This document shows, in pieces, positions 1 to 9,521 of a stretch of DNA of 64,000 bases. The notes under the pieces were generated by a model. That model was not told the origin of the DNA. It saw only the letters and a program-made list of their open reading frames with translations, and did no database searches. This DNA is from an uncultured Kordiimonas sp. (GTDB lineage: Bacteria > Pseudomonadota > Alphaproteobacteria > Sphingomonadales > Kordiimonadaceae), in NCBI GenBank assembly GCA_947503575.1, contig CANNDZ010000001.1, positions 558,001 through 622,000 of the forward strand. The letters are read 5' to 3'. Every line of letters starts with the position of its first letter. The first letter of the stretch is position 1. Position numbers and translations under genes: made by a program.

Positions 1-848
1 GTTTTTCCTTCGTCCATGAAAGCTGGAAAATAAGCGGGGCCATTGACATCGGCGCTAACGCGCGTTGCAGTACCGCCGCTGCTGGCAATACGGTATATAT
101 GTGTCATTCCATTTCCAGCGGCCGAAGTGTAATAAATGTGGTTGCCGTCAGGAGACCACTTGAGGCCGAATGCGATGCTTGGCTCGTCGCTGAGCTTGGT
201 GATGGCGTGAGACTGTATATTTATCATGTAAATGCCGTCTGCATCGCTTGCGGTGTCCCCGGCCCTGCCGCTGTCATCAATGTCGCGATGAGAGAAGGCG
301 ATGAAGTTTCCGTCCGGCGACCATGCTGGGCTGCTGTTATGGCCGCCAAAGCCTATTTCAAGCAGTGTTTGGGCATCGGCTTCAAAATTTTCAATTAAAA
401 GGTCAGAGCTGCCATTTTCATATTCATACCAAAATACCATGCTCTTACCGTCAGGCGACCAATTGGGTGCCCCCCTACCATCTCCGTCATAAAATAGTCG
501 GTAATCACTGCCATCTGGCTTTATAGAATAGAGCGCTAACTCTTTCATTGATGGTCCAGCGGCAAACACAATATTCTGCCCATCCGGTGACCAGCCTGGC
601 TCAATTTCAAAAAGGCCTGGTGTTTTGGTAATGCGGCGCTCTACGCCGGTTGCAATATCAACTATATAAAGGTCGGACAAATGACCCCCTTCAGCACGGT
701 AAGAATAATACACAATGTGTTTGCCGTCAGGCGATGCCGCGGGTGCATAGTCCTGACCCGACGGGTCTCTGTCCTCGGCGTGCAGCAACGTCGATGATAT
801 AACGAAAATCATCATGAAAAGTCTGGTTTTGCTGGTTCTGAACAGCAT
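1..848 (-). CDS. TolB-like beta-propeller protein, exported (C-terminus beyond window)
   Basis: Reading the minus strand from the ATG at 848 gives an uninterrupted frame of 282 codons that runs off the left edge, so the protein is partial. The N-terminus is a signal peptide (basic start, hydrophobic stretch, probable cleavage after LLHA). After it come repeated PD40/WD40-like blades with the signature SPDG: ASPDG near residue 43, then WSPDG at about 95, 143, 188 and 243. These repeats are typical of the TolB propeller fold, which binds partners or substrates in the periplasm. The spacer upstream of the ATG holds only a weak GAG-type ribosome site. It is divergent from the propeller-amidohydrolase gene at 1217. 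The specific function cannot be told; a missing C-terminal peptidase or hydrolase domain is possible. Confidence 0.75.
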   Translation of the reverse strand, partial: MLFRTSKTRLFMMIFVISSTLLHAEDRDPSGQDYAPAASPDGKHIVYYSYRAEGGHLSDLYIVDIATGVERRITKTPGLFEIEPGWSPDGQNIVFAAGPSMKELALYSIKPDGSDYRLFYDGDGRGAPNWSPDGKSMVFWYEYENGSSDLLIENFEADAQTLLEIGFGGHNSSPAWSPDGNFIAFSHRDIDDSGRAGDTASDADGIYMINIQSHAITKLSDEPSIAFGLKWSPDGNHIYYTSAAGNGMTHIYRIASSGGTATRVSADVNGPAYFPAFMDEGK

Positions 849-1081
849 TTTTCTCGCTCACTTTTTGTGACCTTCAATCACTTAGGCTGCACCTTAAACT
901 ATTTGTGAACCTTCGCAAAATGGCGGTTCTTGAGGTCTGGATTGCCTCTATCAGGAGATGAGTTGGCGGCTAGCCTAGGGTGGTTCGCGGTGCTCATGGT
1001 AATCATTGGCAATATTCAGCGGTGGCATAATGATCAACCTAGCTGATCGCTGTGCATGCGAATCTATACAATTGGTTTATT

Positions 1082-1117
1082 AACCTGTTCAAATTGCATT
1101 ATTTATTTGAACAGGTT
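1082..1117. promoter_or_regulatory. Perfect 13-bp inverted repeat upstream of the propeller-amidohydrolase gene
   Basis: AACCTGTTCAAAT (1082-1094) is the exact reverse complement of ATTTGAACAGGTT (1105-1117), with a 10-base AT-rich spacer. It lies in the 368-base divergent intergenic region (849-1216), 100 bases before the start at 1217. No T-run follows on either strand, so an intrinsic terminator is unlikely; an operator or a leader hairpin fits better. The rest of this intergenic region shows nothing I can assign beyond AT-rich promoter-like stretches. Confidence 0.55.
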
Positions 1118-1216
1118 GTCGGTGCTCGCTACCGTTTGAAGCGCCCGCAATGACGGGTCACCATCGTACCCTGGGGAGGGGGCGATACAAGAGCCAACAA
1201 AACCAAGGGGATTGTG

Positions 1217-4200
1217 ATGTCTGTCATCAAAAAACGAACGCTGATCACAGCGCTTCTGTCCACCAGTCTTTTAGCGGGTGCTGCATATGCACAAACATCG
1301 GGCGATGGCACCAAACTGCAGCGGGAAAAATGGGTTGAGCCCAATTTAGTGGTTGTCAGTGACCAGCCCGTCGCCGACGATGCTGAAGACAAAGGCAAGA
1401 AAAAAGGGCTTCCGCTTGAAGCCGCCCGCACGGTGGACTTTGAAACAAATGAGGGCACCTGGATTTCTTTGGATGTTTCCCCCGATGGTGAAACCATTAT
1501 CTTCGAGCTTCTGGGCGATATTTATACCATGCCCATGGCTGGCGGTGAGGCAACTGCCCTGATTACCGGCATGGGGTTCCAGTCTCAGCCAGTTTATTCG
1601 CCGGATGGCAGCCAGATTGCCTTCATTTCGGATGAAGGCGGGTCAGAGAACCTTTACATTGCGAATGCGGATGGTTCAAAGCGCAAGAAGCTCTCGTCCA
1701 TGGGCTCGGGCGAGGCCATGAGCCCGGCGTGGTCAGCGGACGGTGACAATGTATTTGTATCCCAGGTTTCCAATGGTATCGGCGCGAACGAGATATGGAT
1801 GTATCACAAGCATGGCGGCAAGGGCATCAAGGTAACCAACGCCCGACCCGCTGGCCCCAATACGCCCAGCAGTCAGCAGCCCAATGCGCAAGGTGTGTCC
1901 CCGTCGTCTGATGGTCGTTACCTGTATTATGCCGGTAAGACAGGTGGCTTCCAATATAATATGACTGGTTTTCCCTGGGCTGTTGTGCGCCGCGATATGC
2001 AGGAAGGCACGACAGATACCATTGCAACCGCCTACGGCGGGGCCGTGCGCCCAGTGATTTCGCCCGATGGTAACACGCTTGTTTATGGCACACGCCACGA
2101 AACACAGACGGGCCTGCGGGTGCGAAACATGGCAACCGGCGAAGACCGCTGGCTTGCTTACCCGATAACCCGCGATGATCAGGAATCGCGGGCAACGCGT
2201 GACTTGCTGCCTGCCTATAGTTTCACACCTGACGGTAGTGCGATTATTCTGAACAGCGGCGGTAAGATCGAGCGCATCAATATTGCAGACGGTGCGCGGT
2301 CCGACATTCCTTTCAACGTTAAGGTCAAAATGGATGTTGGCCCCAACCTCGTGCAGCAGGAAAAAGATCCGGAAGGACCTGTGGTTGCTCGCATGGCCCA
2401 AACCCCGTCTTTGTCGCCAGATGGGTCGACAATTGTTTTTTCAGCTCTCGGGGAGCTCTACTCCATGCCGCTTGAGGAAGGGGCGTCCCCCCGCAAAATA
2501 GAGCGTGCAGGCACAGGTGTTTTCCAGCCAAGCTGGTCTCGAGACGGGCGGTATATCACCTACATAAGCTGGGACCCGAACGGCGGTAATATATGGCAAA
2601 TGCGCGCCAACGGCCGGGGGCGTCCGCAACAGGTGAGCAAGACTGCCAGTTACTACAGTGACCCTCATTTCACGCCAGATGGGTCCGAAATTGTTGCCAT
2701 TCGCACATCAAACCACCAGTTCAATATGAGCAGTGGCAATGCCCAGCGTGACCTTGTGGCCATCAACACTGAAGACGGCGCAGTGCGCGTTATACTGTCG
2801 GGCACGGGCTTTAATAGTGTGCATTTTGGCAACGCTGATGATCGTGTGTATTTGTATTCCGGCGGTGGCCTTGGCGGACCAAACGGTGTGTTGTTCTCAG
2901 TGCGTTTGGATGGAACAGATCGCCGAGAGCATGTGAAGGTCACGGGGCAGGGCCTGTATTTTGCCGCCGAACCTGTTGGTGCCCGCGACATGCGGCTTAG
3001 TCCCAACGGCAAATACGCGCTTGCGCGGTCGCAGGAGCAACTGCAGGTCGTCGCAGTACCACAAACCGGACGCGAGGCGGTTACGGTCAATGTTGCAGGC
3101 CCTTCGGTTCCTCTAAAAACCCTGTCTGATTTTGGCGTCGACTATTTTGAATGGTCGACAGACGGCGAGACCATGCTTTGGTCAACCGGCAGCACGGTTT
3201 ACACGCAAAAGCTGGCGGATGTTGAGTGGGTGAAGCCCGACGAAGACGAAAAACCCGAAAGTGCCGAGGATGAGCCCAGCGCCGAAGAAACGGATGAGGT
3301 TGAAAACACCGAAGAAGCAGAAGAAGTGGCTGAGGAAGAAAAGGATTATGTATCTTTCCAGGCTCGAGTGGAGGTGCCCCGCGACAATCCGGAAGGCAGT
3401 ATTCTTTTGACAGGTGCGACCGTGTTAACCATGGGCCCGGACGGCACGATGGAAAACGCTGATGTCCTGGTGAAAGATGGCAAGTTTGTTGCCGTGGGGG
3501 CAAGTGGGTCGCTGGACGTGCCACGCGGCGCTGAAGTGCGCGACATGTCAGGTAAATTCATTACCCCGGGTTTTGTCGACACCCATGGTCATTGGCGCAA
3601 CTGGAGCCGAAACGAGGTGATCGAAGAACACTTCTGGCCGTTTCTGGCCAATGTGGCGTACGGCGTGACCAGCGGCCTTGATGTCCAGACGTCTACAACA
3701 GACATCTTTGCCTATCAGGATATGGTTGAAGCGGGCCGCATGATCGGGATGAGAGCATGGTCAACGGGCCCCGGTGTTTTCAGTGATACCGCGATCAAGT
3801 CCAAGGAAGACGCAGTGAAGGTGCTGACGCGCTACAAAGAGCATTACCGCACCAAAAACATCAAAGCCTACATAACCGGCAACCGGAAACGGCGGCAGCA
3901 TATCGTTCAGGCCTCAAAAGAGGTGGGTATTATGCCAACCACGGAAGGGGGGCTGGATGCCAAGCTTGACCTGACGCACATGATTGATGGCTTTGCCGGT
4001 AACGAGCATAATATCCCGATCATTCCTTTGTACAAAGATGTGCAGCAATTGGCGGCGCAAACCGGCATTGGGTACACGCCAACGCTTCTCGTGACGTATG
4101 GTGGCCCATGGGCGGAAAACTATTTCTTCACCAAAATGAACCCGCATGATGATGAGAAGGTAAACCGCTTTATGCCGCACACCATTGTGGATCAGCGAAC

Positions 4201-4630
4201 CAAGCGGACGCCGTGGTTCCGTGACGAGGAATATGCTTTCACCCGTATTGCCGACAGCGCCATTGATATACAGCGCGCCGGTGGCAAGGTGGGTGTTGGC
4301 AGCCATGGTCAGTTTCAGGGGCTGGGGTATCACTGGGAATTGTGGGCGCTTGGTTCCGGTAAGGCTACGCCAATGGAGGCGCTTAAGGCGGCAACTATTG
4401 ACGGCGCGCATATCATTGGCCATGCGCAGGAAGTTGGTTCTATTGAGCCCGGTAAATTTGCGGATTTGGTGGTGCTGAATAGCGACCCGCGGGAGAACCT
4501 TAAAAACACGACGGACATTCACCGCGTGATGATGAATGGACGCCTGTATAACGACGACACAATGGACCAACTGTGGCCGGTTCAAAAGGACTTGCCCAGC
4601 CTTTGGTTCCATGACGCAGGGCCCAAATAG
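1217..4630 (+). CDS. Exported TolB-propeller/amidohydrolase fusion protein
   Basis: A 1137-residue two-part protein. A signal peptide (cleavage near AYAQ) is followed by a long propeller region with many SPDG-type blades (about residues 65-665), an acidic linker made almost only of Glu, Asp, Pro and Ala (about 675-715), and an amidohydrolase domain (about 725-1125). The domain starts with the metal motif DTHGH and has GSHGQ and the closing SIEPGKFADLVVL strand typical of the superfamily. Known relatives are secreted metal-dependent hydrolases annotated as amidohydrolase or imidazolonepropionase-like; the substrate is unknown. The ATG at 1217 is preferred over the GTG one codon upstream because AAGGGGATT sits just before it. 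The next gene follows 54 bases later. Confidence 0.88.
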   Translation: MSVIKKRTLITALLSTSLLAGAAYAQTSGDGTKLQREKWVEPNLVVVSDQPVADDAEDKGKKKGLPLEAARTVDFETNEGTWISLDVSPDGETIIFELLGDIYTMPMAGGEATALITGMGFQSQPVYSPDGSQIAFISDEGGSENLYIANADGSKRKKLSSMGSGEAMSPAWSADGDNVFVSQVSNGIGANEIWMYHKHGGKGIKVTNARPAGPNTPSSQQPNAQGVSPSSDGRYLYYAGKTGGFQYNMTGFPWAVVRRDMQEGTTDTIATAYGGAVRPVISPDGNTLVYGTRHETQTGLRVRNMATGEDRWLAYPITRDDQESRATRDLLPAYSFTPDGSAIILNSGGKIERINIADGARSDIPFNVKVKMDVGPNLVQQEKDPEGPVVARMAQTPSLSPDGSTIVFSALGELYSMPLEEGASPRKIERAGTGVFQPSWSRDGRYITYISWDPNGGNIWQMRANGRGRPQQVSKTASYYSDPHFTPDGSEIVAIRTSNHQFNMSSGNAQRDLVAINTEDGAVRVILSGTGFNSVHFGNADDRVYLYSGGGLGGPNGVLFSVRLDGTDRREHVKVTGQGLYFAAEPVGARDMRLSPNGKYALARSQEQLQVVAVPQTGREAVTVNVAGPSVPLKTLSDFGVDYFEWSTDGETMLWSTGSTVYTQKLADVEWVKPDEDEKPESAEDEPSAEETDEVENTEEAEEVAEEEKDYVSFQARVEVPRDNPEGSILLTGATVLTMGPDGTMENADVLVKDGKFVAVGASGSLDVPRGAEVRDMSGKFITPGFVDTHGHWRNWSRNEVIEEHFWPFLANVAYGVTSGLDVQTSTTDIFAYQDMVEAGRMIGMRAWSTGPGVFSDTAIKSKEDAVKVLTRYKEHYRTKNIKAYITGNRKRRQHIVQASKEVGIMPTTEGGLDAKLDLTHMIDGFAGNEHNIPIIPLYKDVQQLAAQTGIGYTPTLLVTYGGPWAENYFFTKMNPHDDEKVNRFMPHTIVDQRTKRTPWFRDEEYAFTRIADSAIDIQRAGGKVGVGSHGQFQGLGYHWELWALGSGKATPMEALKAATIDGAHIIGHAQEVGSIEPGKFADLVVLNSDPRENLKNTTDIHRVMMNGRLYNDDTMDQLWPVQKDLPSLWFHDAGPK

Positions 4631-4684
4631 GGCCAGGGCTGGAGCGATGCGGGGGCTTGGGCGCCCTCGCATCACTGGCCACAT

Positions 4685-5281
4685 ATGACCATGATTGAAG
4701 CAACAGATAACAAAACATACTGGATAACACGGCGTGACCAGTATGAATGCCTCATGTCCGCGCGGCGCATGGACATTATTGACTTGCTGGCTAACACCGG
4801 GGCGCGGTCAATCCGGGAAATTGCTGCGTTAATCGGCATGAAGCCGTCGTCGCTTTATCATCATATCGATCTGCTGCTCGCAGTTGACCTGATCGAAGTT
4901 GCAGGTACACGGTTGGTGAACCGCCGCCAGGAAAAACTGTATCAGGCACCGGGGCGTACCTTGCGCTATGGTCTGTCCTTCGATGATCCGCTTGCTTTCA
5001 CGCTGTATTCGCGCATTGGTGACATGCAGGCACGGCAATCTGCCCGGGACCTTCGGCGCGGTCTGGAAACAACCCAGGTGGTTGCGCATGGCCCGGCCAA
5101 AAACACATGGGTCTTTCGCCTGGTTGGTGCCCCAGACCCGGAAACAATGGCAAAAATCAACTATCATATCGATGAGATTGCCAACTTGTTTTGGTCATCC
5201 GCTGGCCAGGACAACCCCTTGGTCGTGATGTCGGCCATTATGGCACCGATGGTGCGGCCAAAGCCCAATAAAACCGACTAA
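4685..5281 (+). CDS. Winged-helix transcriptional regulator (ArsR-like HTH)
   Basis: 198 residues. The first third contains a winged helix: RMDIIDLLANTGARSIREIA, then LIGMKPSSLYHHIDLLLAVD as the recognition helix region, and a wing ending in a basic RLVNRR segment. This matches the ArsR/HTH_20 type of helix-turn-helix. The rest (about 90-198) is helical without a recognised ligand domain and has no metal-binding cysteine pair. It lies 54 bases after the amidohydrolase gene and 98 bases before the flavoprotein gene, on the same strand, so it may control either; that is inference. Confidence 0.72.
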   Translation: MTMIEATDNKTYWITRRDQYECLMSARRMDIIDLLANTGARSIREIAALIGMKPSSLYHHIDLLLAVDLIEVAGTRLVNRRQEKLYQAPGRTLRYGLSFDDPLAFTLYSRIGDMQARQSARDLRRGLETTQVVAHGPAKNTWVFRLVGAPDPETMAKINYHIDEIANLFWSSAGQDNPLVVMSAIMAPMVRPKPNKTD

Positions 5282-5379
5282 GCGCTCTCTCGGTGGTTTT
5301 GATCTCTCAAACCGTTGCTATGGCCAAAAAAACCCATAGGATACCGATCTGTTATCTGGTCGGTTGAAATGAGGCTGTT

Positions 5380-6588
5380 ATGAGTGTGGTAATTATTGGT
5401 GGTGGCAACGCGGGCCTGCAAGTGGCCGATATGCTGAGGCGTCGTGGGTATGACCAATCCATTACTTTACTATGCGAAGAGAACCACTTGCCGTATCAGC
5501 GCCCGCCCTTGTCCAAGAAGTTTCTTGAAGGGGCCTTAGATGAAGTGCGCCTGACGTTGCGGCCTGAGAAATTTTATCAGGACAGGTCCATTGACGTGAA
5601 ACTGGGCACAACAGTCACGCATATAAACCGCCATGAAAAATCAGTTTTAACAGATGGTGGTGAAACGCTGGCCTATGAACATCTGGTGATTGCGACAGGC
5701 GCTCGACCGCGCGCGCTGCCAGGCCATGAGGGGCGCGGTGACCTGTTTTTCATCCGCACAATCGACGACATCCATCACTTGAAAGCGGCATTGCCCGGTA
5801 AGAAAAGCGCCCTGTTGGTTGGTGGCGGGTTTATCGGGCTGGAAGCGGCTGCAACCCTGACGGTACTGGGCTTAAAGACCACTGTTGTAGAGGCTATGCC
5901 GTCCATAATGCCAGGGCTTGTAGCCCCCGAGTTGGCAGCTTTTTTCAAAAGCGAGCACGAAGCCAGAGGCACAACAATCATTGAAGGCGTTAGCGTCAGT
6001 AACGTGGACAGCAAGCCGGATGGCGGTTTTTCTGCGATGCTATCTGATGGTCGGACGCTGGAAGCGGACTTGGTTGTTGTTGGCATCGGTGTAATTCCCA
6101 ATACCGAAATAGCCGAGGCCGCCGGGATTTCATGTGACCGGGGTATATTGGTTGATGAGTATGCCCGCACACAAGACCCATTCGTTTATGCTGTTGGTGA
6201 TTGTGCAACCGGCGTTGTGACCCGTTATGAAGGCCGCACCCGGCTCGAATCTGTGCAAAACGCAGTATCGCAGGCCAGTGTTGCAGCCTTGTCTATTGTG
6301 GGGGAGGCCACACCGTATCGGGACCTGCCGTGGTTCTGGTCCGATCAATATGACCTGAAATTACAAATGGCCGGCCTGTCGCGCGGGTACGATCAGACAG
6401 TGCTGCGAGGCACCATAGCGGATCGGTCTTTCTCAATATGCTATTTTAAAAGCGGCGATCTGATTGCGATTGATTCCGTGAATGCAATCAAAGATCATAT
6501 GGCGGTAAAGAAGCTGCTGGACGGCAATATTAATATCACGCCAGAGCAATGTGCGGATGTCGAGACACCGCTGAAAACATGGGTGTAG
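5380..6588 (+). CDS. FAD-dependent NAD(P)H:ferredoxin reductase (putidaredoxin/rhodocoxin reductase type)
   Basis: 402 residues, normal for the family. The FAD-binding GGGNAG is at the N-terminus (IIGGGNAGLQ), the RPPLSK segment lies near residue 46, the second dinucleotide motif GGGFIGLEAA near 148 binds NAD(P)H, and YAVGDCA near 270 closes the FAD site. Such reductases pass electrons from NAD(P)H to a [2Fe-2S] ferredoxin serving a P450 or Rieske oxygenase. No ferredoxin or oxygenase gene is next to it, so its partner must be elsewhere. The 98-base upstream gap contains a short inverted repeat (ACCGA...TCGGT around 5342-5365) that could be an operator. It converges on the acyl-CoA synthetase gene. 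Confidence 0.88.
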   Translation: MSVVIIGGGNAGLQVADMLRRRGYDQSITLLCEENHLPYQRPPLSKKFLEGALDEVRLTLRPEKFYQDRSIDVKLGTTVTHINRHEKSVLTDGGETLAYEHLVIATGARPRALPGHEGRGDLFFIRTIDDIHHLKAALPGKKSALLVGGGFIGLEAAATLTVLGLKTTVVEAMPSIMPGLVAPELAAFFKSEHEARGTTIIEGVSVSNVDSKPDGGFSAMLSDGRTLEADLVVVGIGVIPNTEIAEAAGISCDRGILVDEYARTQDPFVYAVGDCATGVVTRYEGRTRLESVQNAVSQASVAALSIVGEATPYRDLPWFWSDQYDLKLQMAGLSRGYDQTVLRGTIADRSFSICYFKSGDLIAIDSVNAIKDHMAVKKLLDGNINITPEQCADVETPLKTWV

Positions 6589-6612
6589 TCTTACGCCCTG
6601 AAAATCGTCACC

Positions 6613-8301
6613 CTATGCTGTTTTCTGCTCTGCGAGGTCGAGTTCGTCGCGCATGGCATTGCGCATTTCAAATTTTTGTATTTTGCCCGTTACTGTCATT
6701 GGGTATTCGCTGACAAAACGGATGTAGCGCGGCACTTTGTAATGGGCGATCTGTCCTTTGCAGAAAGCACGTATATCGTCCTCGTGGGTTTGCTCGCCAA
6801 CCCTAAGCAATATCCAAGCGCATACTTCTTCGCCCATTCGGTCGTCTGGCACGCCAAAAACCTGCACATCCTGAACGGCGGGATGCGTGTATAAAAACTC
6901 TTCTATTTCGCGTGGATAAATATTTTCGCCGCCGCGGATAATCATGTCTTTTAAGCGGCCGGTAATATTCACATAGCCGTCTTCGTCCATGGTGGCCAGA
7001 TCACCCGTGTGCATCCAATGCGCCCTGTCGATGGCTTCTGCTGTGCGTTCTTCATCGGCCCAATAGCCTTGCATCACACTGTAGCCCCGTGTGCACAACT
7101 CTCCTTGCGCACCACGCGGCACGGTGCGGCCTTGCTCGTCAACAATCTTGACTTCTACAAACGGGTGTATCTGGCCAACCGTACCGACGCGCTTGTCAAG
7201 CGGGTCATCTTTTTTGCTTTGAAAGCTGACAGGTGCGGTTTCGGTCATACCGTAAGCGATAGTGACTTCACTCATGTGCATGTCGTTTATCACCCGTTTC
7301 ATCACCTCAATAGGGCACGGCGAGCCTGCCATGGCACCCGTGCGCAGGCTTGAAAGATCAAAGTTGGAAAAAGACGGATGCTCAAGTTCGCCGATAAACA
7401 TTGTCGGAACACCATACAGCGCGGTGCATTTTTCCGACTGAACAGTTTGCAGTACGCTTTCCGGGTCGTAGGCCTCTCCCGGCAGGACAATGGCTGCACC
7501 ATGCGTGATGCAGCCCAGCACCCCCATCACCATGCCAAAGCAATGATACAAGGGTACTGGAATGCACAGAATATCCTGTTCGCTAAAGCTTTGCCGCCGA
7601 GCCACAAAATACCCATTATTCAAAATGCTGTGGTGGGTCAGTGTTGCGCCCTTGGGGTGGCCTGTGGTGCCAGATGTGAATTGGATATTGATCGGGTCAT
7701 CAGGTTGCAGGTCTGGTTGAACGGCTTTCAACGCGTCGAGGTGTTCAGATGTTGGGCGCTGCATCAAAGTGTCAAAGCCCATAAAGCCAGCGGGTGGATT
7801 ATCGCTGATGACAATCGCAGTTTTGAGGTCTGGCAGGCGCGCAGCATTTAGTTTGCCAAAGGGCGCGCCTTCAATTTCTGGCGCGATGTCCCGCAGCATG
7901 GCAACATAATTTGACGACTTGAACTGTTCCGTAAGAACAAGGGCTTTACACCCCACTTTATTAAGCGCGTATTCAAGTTCTGAAATCCGGTAGGCCGGAT
8001 TGATATTAACGAGAATCAGGCCTGCTTTTGCCGTGGCAAACTGTGTTATCACCCATTCCGCACAATTGGGCGCCCAAAGTCCGACCCTGTCCCCCGGAAC
8101 AAGCCCAAGTCCGACCAGATTCGCTGCGACAGTGTCTACCTTTTCTTGAAGGGCCGAGTATGTCCAACGTACCTGTTGGTGTGGCACAATCAATGCCGGA
8201 CGGTCGCCGAACTTTTGCGTCGCATTGTTAAGCGCTTCGCCAATGGTTTGAAACAACAGCGGCGTATCGCTGGTGCCCGCGACGTAACTGGGAATACCCA
8301 C
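6613..8301 (-). CDS. Acyl-CoA synthetase (AMP-forming, fatty-acid--CoA ligase family)
   Basis: 562 residues of the ANL adenylating superfamily. The P-loop-like motif [18 protein letters not shown], the A5 motif YGMTETAP, the hinge motif [11 protein letters not shown] with [16 protein letters not shown], and the catalytic lysine near the C-terminus in TVTGKIQK are all present, so the enzyme should be active. It activates a carboxylate as an acyl-adenylate and transfers it to CoA. Sequence character is closest to medium/long-chain FadD-like ligases of alphaproteobacteria; the exact chain length is not predictable. The GTG start at 8301 is backed by AAGGAG nine bases upstream. It stands alone and converges on the flavoprotein gene with 24 bases between the stops. 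Confidence 0.9.
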   Translation of the reverse strand: MGIPSYVAGTSDTPLLFQTIGEALNNATQKFGDRPALIVPHQQVRWTYSALQEKVDTVAANLVGLGLVPGDRVGLWAPNCAEWVITQFATAKAGLILVNINPAYRISELEYALNKVGCKALVLTEQFKSSNYVAMLRDIAPEIEGAPFGKLNAARLPDLKTAIVISDNPPAGFMGFDTLMQRPTSEHLDALKAVQPDLQPDDPINIQFTSGTTGHPKGATLTHHSILNNGYFVARRQSFSEQDILCIPVPLYHCFGMVMGVLGCITHGAAIVLPGEAYDPESVLQTVQSEKCTALYGVPTMFIGELEHPSFSNFDLSSLRTGAMAGSPCPIEVMKRVINDMHMSEVTIAYGMTETAPVSFQSKKDDPLDKRVGTVGQIHPFVEVKIVDEQGRTVPRGAQGELCTRGYSVMQGYWADEERTAEAIDRAHWMHTGDLATMDEDGYVNITGRLKDMIIRGGENIYPREIEEFLYTHPAVQDVQVFGVPDDRMGEEVCAWILLRVGEQTHEDDIRAFCKGQIAHYKVPRYIRFVSEYPMTVTGKIQKFEMRNAMRDELDLAEQKTA

Positions 8302-8417
8302 TGTGCCCTTCTCCTTGCGGTTTCAAGACACAAGGATAAGCAACCATTTGCCGGTCGTCGATGTAAAACATCACCTGCCTGTGGGAATTCTACCGACAGG
8401 CGAAGGCTCTGTTGGAC

Positions 8418-8633
8418 CTAGACCTGCGCCAGGTCCTCTTCAAGGACGCACATATTGAAGGAGAAAGAAAGTTCACCTTCATCATCATCCCGGTAAACAA
8501 CGCCGATAAACTCATCGCCCAACATTACCTCCACCGAATCGGGTGCCTGTGGGCGCCGAATAAGGCGGATCATATTATTGTTAAACTTGCGTTGAAGATA
8601 CGCTTGCACCCTGGCAGTTTCGTTTGGTGTCAA
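8418..8633 (-). CDS. DUF3126 family small protein
   Basis: A 71-residue protein matching the alphaproteobacterial DUF3126 family in length and pattern: TPNETARVQAYLQRKF near the start, then GDEFIGVVYRDDDEGE and a closing hydrophobic strand. The family function is unknown. The frame is open for 43 more codons upstream with an ATG at 8762, but that extension does not look like the family. A TTG at 8633 has a strong AAGGAG six bases before it and gives exactly the family N-terminus (MTPNE), so I choose TTG. It is upstream of the acyl-CoA synthetase gene on the same strand, separated by 116 bases. Confidence 0.82.
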   Translation of the reverse strand: MTPNETARVQAYLQRKFNNNMIRLIRRPQAPDSVEVMLGDEFIGVVYRDDDEGELSFSFNMCVLEEDLAQV

Positions 8634-8817
8634 CGGACGCTCCTTGCTCAAAAGGGTTCGATACTGTGCTGCATGAGTTTTGACAAGGGTGTATCTAACG
8701 CATACCCAGACATGCAAGTAAAACCATACAAAATTTCGATACTCGTCAATGTTGTGGAACACTATCTCTTGTTATAAGCTAATGACACTACTGTTGATTG
8801 TATAAAGGAAAAGGCAA

Positions 8818-9222
8818 ATGCCCACCGGAGACGGCGAATTTTCTTATGCTGATGATGCCGAGCTTGTGGAGCAGTTTGTCACTTGGACCAGTGACGCCGT
8901 TGCCGAGTTGAAGGAACTGGTTATTGGCTTAACAAATGGTACCGATGTTTCATCCGAAAAAATTGACCGTATCTATGACCTGACCCACAATATCAAAGGC
9001 ATGGGCAGTAGTTTTGATTTTCCTTTAATGACTGGCGCAGGCAGTTCGCTGTGCTCCTACATCAAAAATTTACCCGCGGGCAAAACGGTGTCTCCTAAGG
9101 TTGTGGACGCCCATGTACGTGTTTTTGAAGTCGTTCTAGAACACAAGATACAAGGCGATGGCGGGGACAAGGGCAAAGCTCTTCAATCACGACTCGCCGC
9201 CATTATTGAAGAAGAGGCGTAA
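8818..9222 (+). CDS. Histidine phosphotransfer (HPt) domain protein
   Basis: 134 residues, all alpha-helical in character. The phosphorylatable histidine lies in the HPt signature HNIKGMGSSFDFP (His near residue 60), followed by a second helix of the four-helix bundle. HPt proteins relay phosphate between hybrid kinases and response regulators in the cytoplasm. No hybrid kinase or receiver gene is adjacent. The neighbour at 9522 (opposite strand) is a membrane sensor with a degenerate HD-GYP domain. The cognate partners are therefore unknown. AAAGGAAAAGG before the ATG serves as ribosome site. Confidence 0.82.
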   Translation: MPTGDGEFSYADDAELVEQFVTWTSDAVAELKELVIGLTNGTDVSSEKIDRIYDLTHNIKGMGSSFDFPLMTGAGSSLCSYIKNLPAGKTVSPKVVDAHVRVFEVVLEHKIQGDGGDKGKALQSRLAAIIEEEA

Positions 9223-9521
9223 CGACGCAAATGCAGCTATGTCAATGCTGCGCCTGCCGCGGGTAAATGCGGTTCTGTGATGGCAAGCTTTTATTAAAAT
9301 CTGGTGGTTATATTGCTTAGTGGGCGCAGACCGTGACACTCTTGAACGAGTGTAATTTTGGGGATTGCCGCGATGCAGCGAACTGAAAAAAGCTTGCGGT
9401 TTGAAAAAACTTGGCGGGATCTTGCGAACTCTGCCCATGCGCGTATGCCACTGCGTACCACGATCAAGGCGCACCAAATACCGGATTTGGGCGGCGCAAC
9501 AGCAACGGCATAACACGCCCT
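9223..9521. other. Intergenic stretch between convergent genes
   Basis: 299 bases between the HPt gene and the end of the HD-GYP-like gene. A six-base-pair hairpin, ACACTC-TTGAAC-GAGTGT (9336-9353), followed by AATTTTGG is the only structure seen and could be a weak terminator for the HPt gene. No convincing reading frame, tRNA or repeat is visible. Confidence 0.4.

Noticed and set aside
1733-2401. 222-codon open frame on the minus strand inside the propeller-amidohydrolase gene
   Set aside because: It lies wholly opposite a long, well-supported coding gene, has no domain and no ribosome site; it reflects codon bias of the real gene.
8370-8402. Inverted repeat GCCTGT...ACAGGC between DUF3126 and the acyl-CoA synthetase gene as a terminator
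   Set aside because: Only six pairs and no T-run in the direction of transcription.
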